From: Gardnerella greenwoodii 00703Dmash | GTDB taxonomy: Bacteria; Actinomycetota; Actinomycetes; Actinomycetales; Bifidobacteriaceae | Direction of reading: 5' to 3' | NCBI RefSeq assembly: GCF_000263635.1 | Contig: NZ_ADEV01000007.1 | Location: 153,577 to 217,576, forward strand | Length of the DNA: 64,000 nucleotides | Shown: piece by piece, positions 36,286 through 45,421 of the stretch | Numbering within the stretch: position 1 is the first letter of the stretch | Layout of the letters: every line of letters begins with the position of its first letter | Notes under the pieces: generated by a model | What the model was told of the DNA's origin: nothing | Databases searched by the model: none | What the model saw: only the letters and a program-made list of their open reading frames with translations | Position numbers and translations under genes: made by a program

Positions 36286-37083
36286 CTAATCGTTGTAAGT
36301 CATAGACTCTGCAGCTGCAGTAGTTGAGTCAGTTGGAGTTGCTTCACTTTCCAGAGGAACAGCTAACGCTTCAGAAATAGAAGTGTCAATCTTACCTAAA
36401 TCTCCAACAGGCCTCTTGAACCAGCTAACTTGCGGCAAAGGAGCGTTAATTGGGAAGGTTACAATAAGTGTTCCTTCATGAACATCAATATGCGCTGGTG
36501 TGTCGTTTAATAATTCGTTGCTTAAACCTTGAACGGCGTCGCCATGCATAACAGCATGCTCAAGCTGATATTTTAAGCCAGTCTCGTTTACATCATTTGA
36601 AACAGGAGTGTGTGAAAACACTGAAACTATGCGCGATTCGCTTCCGTTTGATGCTGGGAAATCAAGTGAACCATCATGAATAGCAGTAACGATTTGACCG
36701 TCGCCATATAAGAAGCCAATTCCACCGCGACGAGCTAAGCGAACCATAAGCTGAATATTGGAAATCGTATGGTCAACGCGTCCGCCTAAGCCGCCAAAAA
36801 TATGGAATTCTCTAGCGCCTTTAGACCATCCAACTTTTAGTGCGGAAAGTAAATCTGGATCGTCTTTTTCCGATGGCAAACGTGTAATAATTGCGTCGGT
36901 AGGAAGCTTAAGGCGCACGGAATCAAAATCTCCAATAAGAGCATCTACATGCAAACCTAATTCGCATGCATGATCCCATCCACCATCTGCAGCAATAGTC
37001 AGTGCGCGATCAGGCACATGCTCACGTGTATTGTCGTAATAATCTCCTGCTGCTAGTACTACGCAGCGTTGCAAAGGTTCCAT
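36286..37083 (-). CDS. thiN: Thiamine diphosphokinase
   Basis: 265 residues; pyrophosphorylates thiamine with ATP. Characteristic segments: ALTIAADGGWDHACELGLHVDALIGDFDS near residues 27-55, then DPDLLSALKVGWSKGA and FGGLGGRVDHTISNIQL, followed by a beta-rich C-terminal domain (GLKYQLEHAVM, GLSNEL). A Ser/Thr/Ala-rich tail of 25 residues is extra. No thiamine cluster surrounds it. The ATG has only a weak ribosome-binding site. Confidence 0.9.
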   Translation of the reverse strand: MEPLQRCVVLAAGDYYDNTREHVPDRALTIAADGGWDHACELGLHVDALIGDFDSVRLKLPTDAIITRLPSEKDDPDLLSALKVGWSKGAREFHIFGGLGGRVDHTISNIQLMVRLARRGGIGFLYGDGQIVTAIHDGSLDFPASNGSESRIVSVFSHTPVSNDVNETGLKYQLEHAVMHGDAVQGLSNELLNDTPAHIDVHEGTLIVTFPINAPLPQVSWFKRPVGDLGKIDTSISEALAVPLESEATPTDSTTAAAESMTYND

Positions 37084-37328
37084 ATCATCATAATAACGCG
37101 CTATTAGTATCTATTTAAGGCTTCCAAACAATAGTTTACAAACGCTGTATTGAGTAGTATTTTGTTATGTTTTTGCTTGATATTTTTCAATAACATAAAG
37201 CGCTTGATGTAACATTGAATATCAGACTAGATTTTCCAAGATATTATAGATTTTCTGCATTAGTAGCGGGAAAATAATTTGTCGGAAAATAATATGACTT
37301 GTGTTGTGCACCTTACGAGGAGAAATAA

Positions 37329-39215
37329 ATGTGCGGAATTGCTGGGTTCATTAATGACACCCCAATTAACGTCAAAGAACAAATTGTTAAAGATATGACG
37401 GATGTAATTGCTCACCGTGGGCCTGACGAGTATGGCACAATGATTGATGATCATGCAGCATTGGGATTTCGTCGTTTAAGCATTATTGATCTTCACGGCG
37501 GTTCTCAGCCAATGTATAACGAAGACGGAAATCTTGCAGTTACATTCAACGGTGAAATTTATAACTACAAGCCACTTAGAGAAGAACTTATTAAAGCTGG
37601 TCACACTTTCCACACTGATTGCGATACAGAAGTATTAGTGCACGGTTACGAACAGTGGGGTAAGGATTTACTTAAGCGTTTGCGCGGAATGTTTGCGTTT
37701 GTTATTTGGAATAAGCAAACTCAAGAATTGTTCGGCGCTCGCGACCATTTTGGTATTAAGCCTTTCTATTATGCGCAAATGAATGGCACTTTTATGTATG
37801 GTTCCGAAATTAAATCTCTTCTTCGTCACCCGGATTTTAAGAAGGAACTTAACGAAAATGCGCTTAAGCCTTTTATGACTTTCCAGTATCCTGCAATTAG
37901 TGAGACTTTCTTTAAGGGCGTGTTTAAGCTTCCTGAAGGCCATTGCTTCACCTATAAAAATGGTGAGATGAAAATCGAACAGTATTACGATCCTAATTTC
38001 CGTGAAAGCAAGCAGCATTTGAATGAGCTTGTGGATTTGATTGATAAAACTGTTTGCGATTCTGTTAAAGCTCATCAGATTGCAGATGTTGAAGTTGGTT
38101 CCTTCCTTTCTTCAGGTGTAGATTCTAGCTATGTTGCTGCTGTTGCTCGCCCAGAGCACACGTATTCAATTGGTTTTGCTGGCGGACGTTATAACGAGTC
38201 CAAGCAGGCTGGAGAATTGGCGAAAATTATTGGCTTAAATAATAAGTCTGAAATTATTGACGCTGAAGACGCATTCCGCTATTTCCCGCAGATTCAATGG
38301 TATTTGGACGAACCTGATTCTAACTTCTCTTGCGTTCCATTGTTCTTCCTAGCTAAGTTAGCTTCGCAAGATTTACGCGTTGTGTTAAGCGGCGAAGGCG
38401 CAGATGAATTATTTGCAGGATACATTGATTATGGTGTTCACACGCGTTCCAAGCTTATTAAAGTTGTAACTCGTATGCTTGCAAAGTTGCCAAAAAAGTT
38501 GCGTTATGCAATTGGTAGGGCGGCAAAAGGAAAGCATTTCCACGGAGCATGGCATTTGTACGCTAATTTGGCCCCAGCTGAGGAGCATTTTATTGGCCAG
38601 TCAAAGGTTTTCAACGAAGAAGATGCTGTAAAACTTTTGAAGCCTGAATACCGTAAAGGTCCGCATGTTATGGATATTGTTGGCGCTATTTATAACAGAA
38701 TTTTAGGTAAGGGTCTTTCGGAAGTTAAGAAGAAGCAGTATCTCGATATGCATCAGTGGATGCCGGGAGATATTTTGCTTAAAGCAGATAAAATGACAAT
38801 GGCTCACTCTTTGGAGCTTCGTGTGCCTTTGCTTGACCGCATGCTTATGGATGTTGCAGAGCAGGTTCCTACTAAGTATTTGATTACTGATGAAAATACG
38901 AAGTTTGCTTTCCGTCAGGCGGCTGCACGTCATTTGCCTAAAGCTTGGTATGACCGCGAAAAGCTTGGTTTCCCAGTGCCAGTTAAAGATTGGTTGCGCG
39001 AAGAGCGTTTTTATAAGATTGTGCGCAAAACTTTTGAAAGTGACGACGCAGCAAAGTTCTTCGACCGTGACGCTTTGCTTCAAATGATTGATAACAACTA
39101 TGCTAAGCGTACTGACGATCGTCGTAAGATTTGGACAGTTTACACTTTCTTGACCTGGTATGACGTGTACTTTAATCACGATGGATTAAAGCCTGATCCT
39201 GTTCAAGTTGCGTAA
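37329..39215 (+). CDS. asnB: Asparagine synthase, glutamine-hydrolysing
   Basis: 628 residues. The N-terminal glutaminase domain begins MCGIAGF, with Cys2 as the nucleophile, followed by VIAHRGPDEYG and LAVTFNGEIYNYK. The C-terminal synthetase domain has the ATP pyrophosphatase loop GSFLSSGVDSSYVAAVA near residue 258. It makes asparagine from aspartate and glutamine. AGGAG lies ahead of the ATG. The upstream 245-bp gap contains a short tandem GGAAAATAAT (37269-37292). It may instead amidate another carboxylate, as some AsnB homologues do in cell-wall synthesis; asparagine is the default. Confidence 0.9.
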   Translation: MCGIAGFINDTPINVKEQIVKDMTDVIAHRGPDEYGTMIDDHAALGFRRLSIIDLHGGSQPMYNEDGNLAVTFNGEIYNYKPLREELIKAGHTFHTDCDTEVLVHGYEQWGKDLLKRLRGMFAFVIWNKQTQELFGARDHFGIKPFYYAQMNGTFMYGSEIKSLLRHPDFKKELNENALKPFMTFQYPAISETFFKGVFKLPEGHCFTYKNGEMKIEQYYDPNFRESKQHLNELVDLIDKTVCDSVKAHQIADVEVGSFLSSGVDSSYVAAVARPEHTYSIGFAGGRYNESKQAGELAKIIGLNNKSEIIDAEDAFRYFPQIQWYLDEPDSNFSCVPLFFLAKLASQDLRVVLSGEGADELFAGYIDYGVHTRSKLIKVVTRMLAKLPKKLRYAIGRAAKGKHFHGAWHLYANLAPAEEHFIGQSKVFNEEDAVKLLKPEYRKGPHVMDIVGAIYNRILGKGLSEVKKKQYLDMHQWMPGDILLKADKMTMAHSLELRVPLLDRMLMDVAEQVPTKYLITDENTKFAFRQAAARHLPKAWYDREKLGFPVPVKDWLREERFYKIVRKTFESDDAAKFFDRDALLQMIDNNYAKRTDDRRKIWTVYTFLTWYDVYFNHDGLKPDPVQVA

Positions 39216-39240
39216 GCAAGTCCATTAACAATTTGCGCAA

Positions 39241-39269
39241 TGGTTATTTGTCAAGGCGTGTAGTATACT
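39241..39269 (+). promoter_or_regulatory. Candidate infC operon promoter
   Basis: TATACT at 39264-39269 is a good -10 hexamer and TGGTTA at 39241-39246 a weak -35 with a 17-bp gap. It lies at the start of a roughly 215-nt leader containing a GTGGG-ATGT-CCCAC hairpin (39297-39311). Confidence 0.4.
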
Positions 39270-39486
39270 GAACATTTGGCTTGAGTAATCAAGAAAGTGG
39301 GATGTCCCCACCTGGAAGCCTACTGTGGTTTCGGGTTCATTACTTCGCTCATGCGAGTTGGCTTTGTTTAAGCTACTTGCCGCGTGTATTTTTACGCGTT
39401 TTATTGATGTGAAGTGTTGAATCCTTAAACTCCTGGACTTCTTGGTGTATTGCATTCTACCAGTATTTAGAAGGATTGGAGTCATC

Positions 39487-40179
39487 ATTAGCGACGAACC
39501 ACGCATTAACGAGGAGATTCGAGTCCCTCAGGTGCGCCTTATTGGTCCAAAAGGCGAGCAGGTGGGAGTTATCGCAACCTCTGTCGCGTTAAACCTTGCA
39601 AGGGAAGCTAACCTCGATCTCGTCGAGGTGGCGCCTACTGCTAAGCCTCCAGTAGCCAAGCTTATTGACTACGGTAAGTACAAGTACAACGAAAAGATGA
39701 AGGCTCGTGAAGCACGCCGTAATCAGACCACTGCTGAGGTTAAGGAAATTCGTTTCCGCCTCAAGATTGATGATCATGATTTTGACGTTAAAAAGGGTCA
39801 TGTACTTCGTTTCTTGAACGGTGGAGATAAGGTAAAGGTCACTATTATGTTGCGTGGCCGCGAACAGTCTCGTCCAATTGGCGGCGTTGAACTGTTACGC
39901 CGACTTGCGGATGAGGTCTCTGAAAGTGGCACCGTTGAGTTTGCGCCGAAGCAAGAGGGTCGCAATATTATTATGACTCTCGCTCCAAAGGGCAAGAAGA
40001 TTCATACACAGTCTGAGCAGCGTCGTCGAGGCGCTGAATCTCGTGCAGAGCGTCAAGCTCGCCAGGCTGCACGCCTTGCGGCAAAGCAAGAAGTGCAGGC
40101 ACAGGCTGCAGCTGCAGTAAATGCTATGCAATCCGATCAACATCACAAGGAGGGCAGCAATGCCGAAGATGAAAACTAA
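39487..40179 (+). CDS. infC: Translation initiation factor IF-3, non-canonical ATT start
   Basis: About 230 residues with the IF3 N-domain ([20 protein letters not shown]), linker and C-domain ([17 protein letters not shown]), plus a basic/Ala-Gln-rich tail of some 45 residues. Homology begins at [10 protein letters not shown]; the only in-frame ATG/GTG/TTG upstream (TTG 39442) lacks a ribosome-binding site and adds an unrelated N-terminus. GGAG at 39478-39481 fits ATT 39487, or ATC 39484. In Escherichia coli IF-3 starts at AUU and represses itself through that codon; the same logic is inferred here. rpmI overlaps its end. Confidence 0.9.
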   Translation: MSDEPRINEEIRVPQVRLIGPKGEQVGVIATSVALNLAREANLDLVEVAPTAKPPVAKLIDYGKYKYNEKMKAREARRNQTTAEVKEIRFRLKIDDHDFDVKKGHVLRFLNGGDKVKVTIMLRGREQSRPIGGVELLRRLADEVSESGTVEFAPKQEGRNIIMTLAPKGKKIHTQSEQRRRGAESRAERQARQAARLAAKQEVQAQAAAAVNAMQSDQHHKEGSNAEDEN

Positions 40180-40354
40180 TTCCGCAGCGTCCAAGCGCGT
40201 TCGTCTTACCGGTACCGGTAAGGTGATGCACGATGGTAGCGCCATGCGCCACAACTTGGAGCACAAGTCGGCTCGTAAACGTCGTGCTCTTTCCGAAGAT
40301 AAAGTATTGGCTACTGCGCAGAGCAAGAAGCTTAAGGGCTTGCTCGTTAAGTAA
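40160..40354 (+). CDS. rpmI: Ribosomal protein bL35
   Basis: 64 residues, [18 protein letters not shown] onward, a highly basic full-length bL35. The ATG lies inside the last codons of infC, a 20-bp overlap in another frame, with AAGGAGG just upstream, so translation is probably coupled. rplT follows. An in-frame extension upstream to 40121 is ignored. Confidence 0.96.
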   Translation: MPKMKTNSAASKRVRLTGTGKVMHDGSAMRHNLEHKSARKRRALSEDKVLATAQSKKLKGLLVK

Positions 40355-40422
40355 GTAACAAGTAAGAATTGCTTGTAAACGAATACGCAATCATAAATTT
40401 TTAAGAAAGCTGAGGAATACTT

Positions 40423-40806
40423 ATGGCACGAGTAAAGCGCGCAGTAAACGCTCACAAGAAGCGTCGCGTTGTTCTTGAGAGGGCTTCTGGCTACCGTGGT
40501 CAGCGCTCCCGTCTTTACCGCAAGGCAAAGGAACAGCTGCTCCACTCATTTACTTATAACTTCCGCGACCGCAAGGCTCGCAAGGGCGATTTCCGCAAGT
40601 TGTGGATTCAGCGCATCAACGCTGCAGTTCGCGCTGAAGGCATCACCTACAATCGCTTCATTCAGGGCTTGCACTTGGCAGGCATCGAATTGGATCGTCG
40701 CGCTCTTGCTGAGCTCGCTGTTTCCGATATTGAAGCATTCAAGGCTGTTGTCGAAGCTGCTAAGGCTGCATTGCCAGCTGATGTTAACGCTCCAGTTGAA
40801 GCCTGA
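40423..40806 (+). CDS. rplT: Ribosomal protein bL20
   Basis: 127 residues: [19 protein letters not shown], then [32 protein letters not shown] and the C-terminal domain. The protein binds 23S rRNA early in assembly and in several bacteria represses the infC-rpmI-rplT operon. Third gene of that conserved operon, 68 bp after rpmI. A terminator follows at 40831. Confidence 0.97.
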   Translation: MARVKRAVNAHKKRRVVLERASGYRGQRSRLYRKAKEQLLHSFTYNFRDRKARKGDFRKLWIQRINAAVRAEGITYNRFIQGLHLAGIELDRRALAELAVSDIEAFKAVVEAAKAALPADVNAPVEA

Positions 40807-40830
40807 TTGCTTTAATAGAGTTTGATTTTA

Positions 40831-40857
40831 AGCCCACCCATTTCGGTGGGCTTTTTT
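40831..40857 (+). terminator. Terminator of infC-rpmI-rplT
   Basis: AGCCCACC and GGTGGGCT enclose CATTTC, followed by TTTTTT at 40852-40857. Confidence 0.95.
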
Positions 40858-40905
40858 CGTACTAAAATCTATATGAACAAATAGCTATTAGATATAATTA
40901 ACTTT

Positions 40906-41901
40906 ATGCGCCAAAATATTGATTCTTACAATGCTGAAAACAGTGTTGCTGGCAGTTACACAAGCAGTATTACAAGAAATATTCCTAAAGAATTTGAACC
41001 TTATATTCAACGTTTTATTGCGCATATTGATATTGAGCGTGGTCTTTCTAAAAAAACTGTATCCGCATACGCTTCAGATTTGCAAGATTACGCATCTTGG
41101 CTTTACAGTGAACGAAAAATCAAAGATATTACCGCTATTTCGCAGTTAGATATTGAATCCTATATTAGAACTTTGCATAAATTAGGTTTGGGATCTCGCA
41201 CTGTTGCTAGAAGACTTGCAAGTATTCACGAATGGCATCGTTTTATGCTTGCTCATGGAGATATTAGCTCTGACTCTTCAGCATTTGTAAAAGCGCCAAA
41301 ACAGGCAGATTACTTGCCGGACGTGCTAAGTATTGACGAAGTAAATCGTGTTATTGAAGCTGCTGGAAATTTTGGTAGCGAGGACGCTATTTCGATTAGA
41401 GACGCAGCTTTACTAGAATTTTTGTACGCTACAGGAGCGCGAATTTCAGAAGCAGTAGGCGTAAAATTTGAAGATATTGATTTAGACGACTCCGTTGTAA
41501 AACTTACTGGCAAAGGCGCAAAACAGCGTTTAGTTCCCATTGGTGGTTGCGCAATTAGGGCTATTCGTAAGTATATTGAAAAATCTCGCCCAATATTATC
41601 TTCAAAAGGCAAGAAAGAATTGCACACTATTTTCTTAAATAAACGTGGCAATGCTTTATCTCGCCAATCAGCATGGTTTGTGGTTGTTGAAGCAGGGGAG
41701 CGCGCAAAACTTGGACGCCCATTGCACCCACATACTTTACGTCATTCGCTTGCTACGCATTTAATAGCAGGTGGTGCGGATGTGCGCACAGTTCAAGAGC
41801 TTCTTGGTCACGCTTCTGTAACAACTACGCAAATTTACACGCATATTAGCCCAGATGCTTTATTTGAAGCGTATGTAATGAGTCATCCTCGTGCTAGATA
41901 A
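40906..41901 (+). CDS. xerD: Tyrosine site-specific recombinase XerD
   Basis: 331 residues. The N-terminal SAM-like DNA-binding domain is in residues 30-110; the catalytic domain has Arg in ATGARISEAVGV, the HxxR in HPHTLRHSLATH, and the Tyr in LLGHASVTTTQIYTH. XerC and XerD resolve chromosome dimers at dif with FtsK. The parA gene follows directly, a neighbour often seen for xerD in Actinobacteria and Firmicutes, which supports XerD rather than XerC. The 25-residue N-terminal extension is Asn/Ser-rich. The xerC-like gene is at 47927. Confidence 0.88.
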   Translation: MRQNIDSYNAENSVAGSYTSSITRNIPKEFEPYIQRFIAHIDIERGLSKKTVSAYASDLQDYASWLYSERKIKDITAISQLDIESYIRTLHKLGLGSRTVARRLASIHEWHRFMLAHGDISSDSSAFVKAPKQADYLPDVLSIDEVNRVIEAAGNFGSEDAISIRDAALLEFLYATGARISEAVGVKFEDIDLDDSVVKLTGKGAKQRLVPIGGCAIRAIRKYIEKSRPILSSKGKKELHTIFLNKRGNALSRQSAWFVVVEAGERAKLGRPLHPHTLRHSLATHLIAGGADVRTVQELLGHASVTTTQIYTHISPDALFEAYVMSHPRAR

Positions 41902-41949
41902 TTTTATGCTCAGAGTTTCGTGAGTATACCTGTTGATAAAGTGGGGAAC

Positions 41950-42789
41950 ATGCCTACTGATTTACTTGGACGCGAATACGAGACTTTTCATGCGCCGGAG
42001 CCGCTTACTTCTCACGGTCCTGCGCGAATTATTGCTATGTGCAATCAAAAAGGTGGAGTTGGTAAAACAACCAGCTCTATTAACATTGCTGGAGCTTTAA
42101 GCCAGTATGGTCGTCGCGTTTTAATTGTTGATTTCGATCCGCAAGGTGCTGCAACTGTTGGTCTTGGCATTAACGCAAATGCGCTTGACAACACAGTTTA
42201 TACAGCATTATTCGATTCGTCAGTAGACGTTCACGACGTAATTCGTCATACTGAAACCGAAAATATTGATATTATGCCGGCTAATATTGATTTATCTGCG
42301 GCAGAAGTTCAGTTGGTTACAGAAGTTGGCCGCGAGCAGATTCTCGCAGGCGTATTGCGTAAAGTTAGAGACGAGTACGATGTTATTATTGTGGATTGCC
42401 AGCCTTCCCTCGGCTTGCTTACTGTAAACGCGCTAACAGCAGCAGATGGCGTAATTATTCCGCTGGCTGCAGAGTTCTTTGCACTTCGAGGCGTTGCTCT
42501 TCTTATGCAATCTATTGAAAAAGTGCAGTCTCGAATTAATCCAAATCTTAAAGTATTTGGTGTTCTGGTTACTATGTATACTCGCACTTTGCACAGCGAA
42601 GAAGTCTTACAGCGCATTTACGAAGCTTTCCAAGACCGAGTTTTGCACTCCGTGATTTCCCGCTCTATTAAATTGCCGGATTCTACTGTTGCTGCAGTAC
42701 CTATTACTATTTTTGCTCCTGAGCACAAGACTGCAAAAGAGTATCGTGAGGTTGCGCGCGAGCTTATTGCTAAAGGCGTTGTTGCTTAA
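41950..42789 (+). CDS. parA: ParA/Soj-family chromosome partition ATPase
   Basis: About 279 residues with a deviant Walker A, CNQKGGVGKTTSSINIA near residue 33, and Walker B IVDFDPQGAAT, plus VIIVDCQPSLGLLTVNAL. No DNA-binding N-domain and no adjacent parB. Proteins like this move cargo over the nucleoid; a nearby scpA/scpB pair is often found in Actinobacteria but is absent here. ATG 41950 has GGGGAA upstream; the frame also allows GTG 41920. It starts about 50 bp after xerD. Confidence 0.88.
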   Translation: MPTDLLGREYETFHAPEPLTSHGPARIIAMCNQKGGVGKTTSSINIAGALSQYGRRVLIVDFDPQGAATVGLGINANALDNTVYTALFDSSVDVHDVIRHTETENIDIMPANIDLSAAEVQLVTEVGREQILAGVLRKVRDEYDVIIVDCQPSLGLLTVNALTAADGVIIPLAAEFFALRGVALLMQSIEKVQSRINPNLKVFGVLVTMYTRTLHSEEVLQRIYEAFQDRVLHSVISRSIKLPDSTVAAVPITIFAPEHKTAKEYREVARELIAKGVVA

Positions 42790-42974
42790 GTTCTTGTGAT
42801 TCTGCGTTAGTGTGTATTAAATGCTGTCTTAGCTCGCGAGTAAAATCGGTGAGGTTTGGCAGTTTGCCGATTTTGGTTTTGCCAATAACGTATCGCAGCT
42901 ATTTGATTGGCTTCAGCTTTAAGATAGTTGCTTGTAAATAATTACTTAAACGCGAAGAATGGAAGAGGTTTGTG

Positions 42975-44897
42975 ATGACTGTTCGCGGTGATATTCGAAA
43001 TGTGGCAATTGTGGCGCACGTCGACCACGGTAAGACCACTCTGGTAAACGCCATGCTTCAGCAGTCGCACGTATTTTCTGAGCGTGAAGAAGTTCCAGAT
43101 CGCGTTATGGATTCCAATGATTTGGAACGCGAAAAGGGCATTACTATTCTTGCTAAGAACACGGCTGTTCAGTACACCGGTCCGTTGGCTGAAAAATATG
43201 GTCACCCAGAAGGCATTACTATTAACGTGATTGATACCCCTGGCCACGCTGACTTTGGCGGCGAGGTTGAGCGCGGTATTTCTATGGTTGACGGCGTTGT
43301 TCTGCTTGTTGATGCTTCTGAAGGCCCTCTTCCGCAGACTCGTTTTGTGCTTCGTAAAGCTTTGGAAGCTAAGCTTCCTGTGATTTTGTGCGTGAATAAG
43401 GTTGATCGTCCGGATGCTCGCATTGAAGAGGTTGTTGGAGAATCAACAGATTTGCTTCTAGGTCTTGCTCAGGACGTTGTTGAGGAAGGTATCGATCTTG
43501 ATCTCGATGCTTTGCTTGATTTGCCAGTAATTTATTGCGCTGCTAAAGCCGGTTACGCTTCTCAAAATCAGCCAGAAAATGGCGGTTTGCCAGATAACGA
43601 CAATTTGGAACCACTGTTTGATTCTATTATTTCAAACATTCCAGCTCCGCAATACGAAGAAGGCGCTCCTCTTCAGGCTCATGTTGCAAACATCGATTCC
43701 TCCGACTTCCTTGGACGCTTGGGCTTGGTTCGTATTTATAACGGCGTTTTGGAAAAGGGTAAGACTTACGGTCTTTCCCGCGTAGATGGCTCCATTGAAA
43801 ACTTCCGTGTTTCCGAGCTTCTTCGCACTCAAGGTTTGGAGCGCACTCCTGTAGCTTCTGCAGGTCCTGGCGATATTGTGGCTGTTGCTGGCGTTAATGA
43901 CATTATGATTGGCGAAACGATTGTTGATCAGAACGATCCAAAGCCTCTTCCGTTAATTCACGTTGACGATCCTGCAATTTCTATGACTTTCGGCGTAAAC
44001 GATTCTCCTCTTGCCGGTACTGAAGGCAAAGATCATAAGCTTACTGCTCGTATGATTAAGGATCGTCTCGATCGCGAGCTTATTGGTAACGTTTCTATTA
44101 AGGTTATTCCAACTGAGCGTCCAGACGCTTGGGAAGTTCAGGGTCGTGGCGAGCTTGCTTTGGCTGTTTTGGCTGAGCAGATGCGTCGCGAAGGCTACGA
44201 GCTTACGGTTGGCCGTCCTCAGGTTGTTACCAAGACTATTGATGGTCAAATTAACGAGCCTATGGAAAGCACAACTATTGACGTTCCAGAAGAGTACATG
44301 GGTACTGTTACCCAGCTTATGGCTGATCGCAAGGGTCGCATGGATTCTATGAGCAACCACGGTTCCGGTTGGGTTCGTTTGCAGTTTACTGTTCCATCTC
44401 GCGGTCTTATTGGTTTCCGCACTGCTTTGCTTTCTGCTACTCGCGGAACTGGTATTGCAAGCTCTATTTCCGCCGGTTATGCTCCATGGGCTGGCCAGAT
44501 TGTTACTCGCCAGAACGGTTCCATGGTTTGCGATCGTAAGGGTGTTGCAACTCCTTATGCAATGCAGCGTTTGCAGGCTCGCGGTATCTTCTTCGTTGAT
44601 CCGCAAAGCCCAGTTTACGAAGGCCAAATTGTTGGTATTAACAACAAGCCAGACGAGTTGGATGTAAACATTACGCTTGCTAAGCACATGACTAACATGC
44701 GTTCTTCAACCGCTGATGTTCTCGAGACCTTGACTCCGCCAATCAAGATGAGCTTGGAAGAGTCTCTTGACTTTGCTAACGAAGACGAATGCGTGGAAGT
44801 TACGCCTGAAGCAATTCGCGTTCGCAAGATTATTTTGAGCCGTGACGAATGGTATAAGTGGCGTGCTAAGCAGCGTCGTCAGAACAATGCTGCGTGA
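42975..44897 (+). CDS. typA: Translational GTPase TypA/BipA
   Basis: About 640 residues. G-domain motifs: HVDHGKTTLVNAML near residue 16, REKGITI, DTPGHADFGGEV, NKVDRPDAR; EF-G-like domains follow, ending with the TypA-specific C-terminal part (SHGSGWVRLQF, GTGIASSISAGYAPW). It binds the ribosome and matters under stress and low temperature. The ribosome-binding site GGAAGAGG is 7 bp before ATG 42975. It stands on its own. Confidence 0.95.
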   Translation: MTVRGDIRNVAIVAHVDHGKTTLVNAMLQQSHVFSEREEVPDRVMDSNDLEREKGITILAKNTAVQYTGPLAEKYGHPEGITINVIDTPGHADFGGEVERGISMVDGVVLLVDASEGPLPQTRFVLRKALEAKLPVILCVNKVDRPDARIEEVVGESTDLLLGLAQDVVEEGIDLDLDALLDLPVIYCAAKAGYASQNQPENGGLPDNDNLEPLFDSIISNIPAPQYEEGAPLQAHVANIDSSDFLGRLGLVRIYNGVLEKGKTYGLSRVDGSIENFRVSELLRTQGLERTPVASAGPGDIVAVAGVNDIMIGETIVDQNDPKPLPLIHVDDPAISMTFGVNDSPLAGTEGKDHKLTARMIKDRLDRELIGNVSIKVIPTERPDAWEVQGRGELALAVLAEQMRREGYELTVGRPQVVTKTIDGQINEPMESTTIDVPEEYMGTVTQLMADRKGRMDSMSNHGSGWVRLQFTVPSRGLIGFRTALLSATRGTGIASSISAGYAPWAGQIVTRQNGSMVCDRKGVATPYAMQRLQARGIFFVDPQSPVYEGQIVGINNKPDELDVNITLAKHMTNMRSSTADVLETLTPPIKMSLEESLDFANEDECVEVTPEAIRVRKIILSRDEWYKWRAKQRRQNNAA

Positions 44898-44942
44898 TGC
44901 ATTCTCTAAAATACTATTTGTAAATTGAGGCGCTGATTTACT

Positions 44943-45350
44943 ATGACAGCAAAACCGTGGTCGCATCGCTTACCTTTATGGGGTAGGTATGCGACCACGT
45001 GTGTTTCTTCTGCAATATGCGCACTAATTGGAACTTTTGTGCATCGCGCGGGAGCAATGAATAATTTGCCATATGGCTTTGTTATTGCCATGATATTGCT
45101 CGCACTTTCTGCTTGGTGTTCCAGAGCTCGTAGTGGATGGTGGGGATTATTTATTCACGCAGTAGTTTTTTCTGCTGTTGTATGGATTCTAGCGCTTGGT
45201 TTTATTGGTAGCGCAATTCTTGTTCCTGTAGGCTTTACTATTCCTATGCCTTGGTGTGTGAAATACGTTGGATATTTTTGGCTTTATGGCATTCTTATTG
45301 CCCACGCAATTTTGCTTTGTATGCCTCAGCGTTGGTTTGTTGTTGAATAG
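44943..45350 (+). CDS. Small membrane protein of unknown function
   Basis: 135 residues with about four hydrophobic segments, starting MTAKPWSHRLPLWGRYATTC. Its start lies 45 bp after the typA stop, so co-transcription is likely. A weak ribosome-binding site (TGAGGCG) is present. Comparable small four-helix proteins follow typA in bifidobacteria; no function is known to me. No motif suggests catalysis. Confidence 0.7.
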   Translation: MTAKPWSHRLPLWGRYATTCVSSAICALIGTFVHRAGAMNNLPYGFVIAMILLALSAWCSRARSGWWGLFIHAVVFSAVVWILALGFIGSAILVPVGFTIPMPWCVKYVGYFWLYGILIAHAILLCMPQRWFVVE

Positions 45351-45368
45351 TGTTAAATAAGTAAAGAA

Positions 45369-45404
45369 TTTACAGTAGTCTTTACAGTAGTTTTTACAAT
45401 AGTT
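45369..45404. repeat. 12-bp tandem repeat, three units, just before pheA
   Basis: TTTACAGTAGTC, TTTACAGTAGTT and TTTACAATAGTT lie head to tail, 12 bp each, immediately upstream of the pheA ribosome-binding site (AAGGAAA). May influence expression by changing copy number, or be a simple slippage product. Confidence 0.75.
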
Positions 45405-45421
45405 TTTTAAGGAAAATAGTC

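Noticed and set aside
43953..44687. A 244-codon minus-strand frame inside typA
   Set aside because: Antisense shadow of typA.
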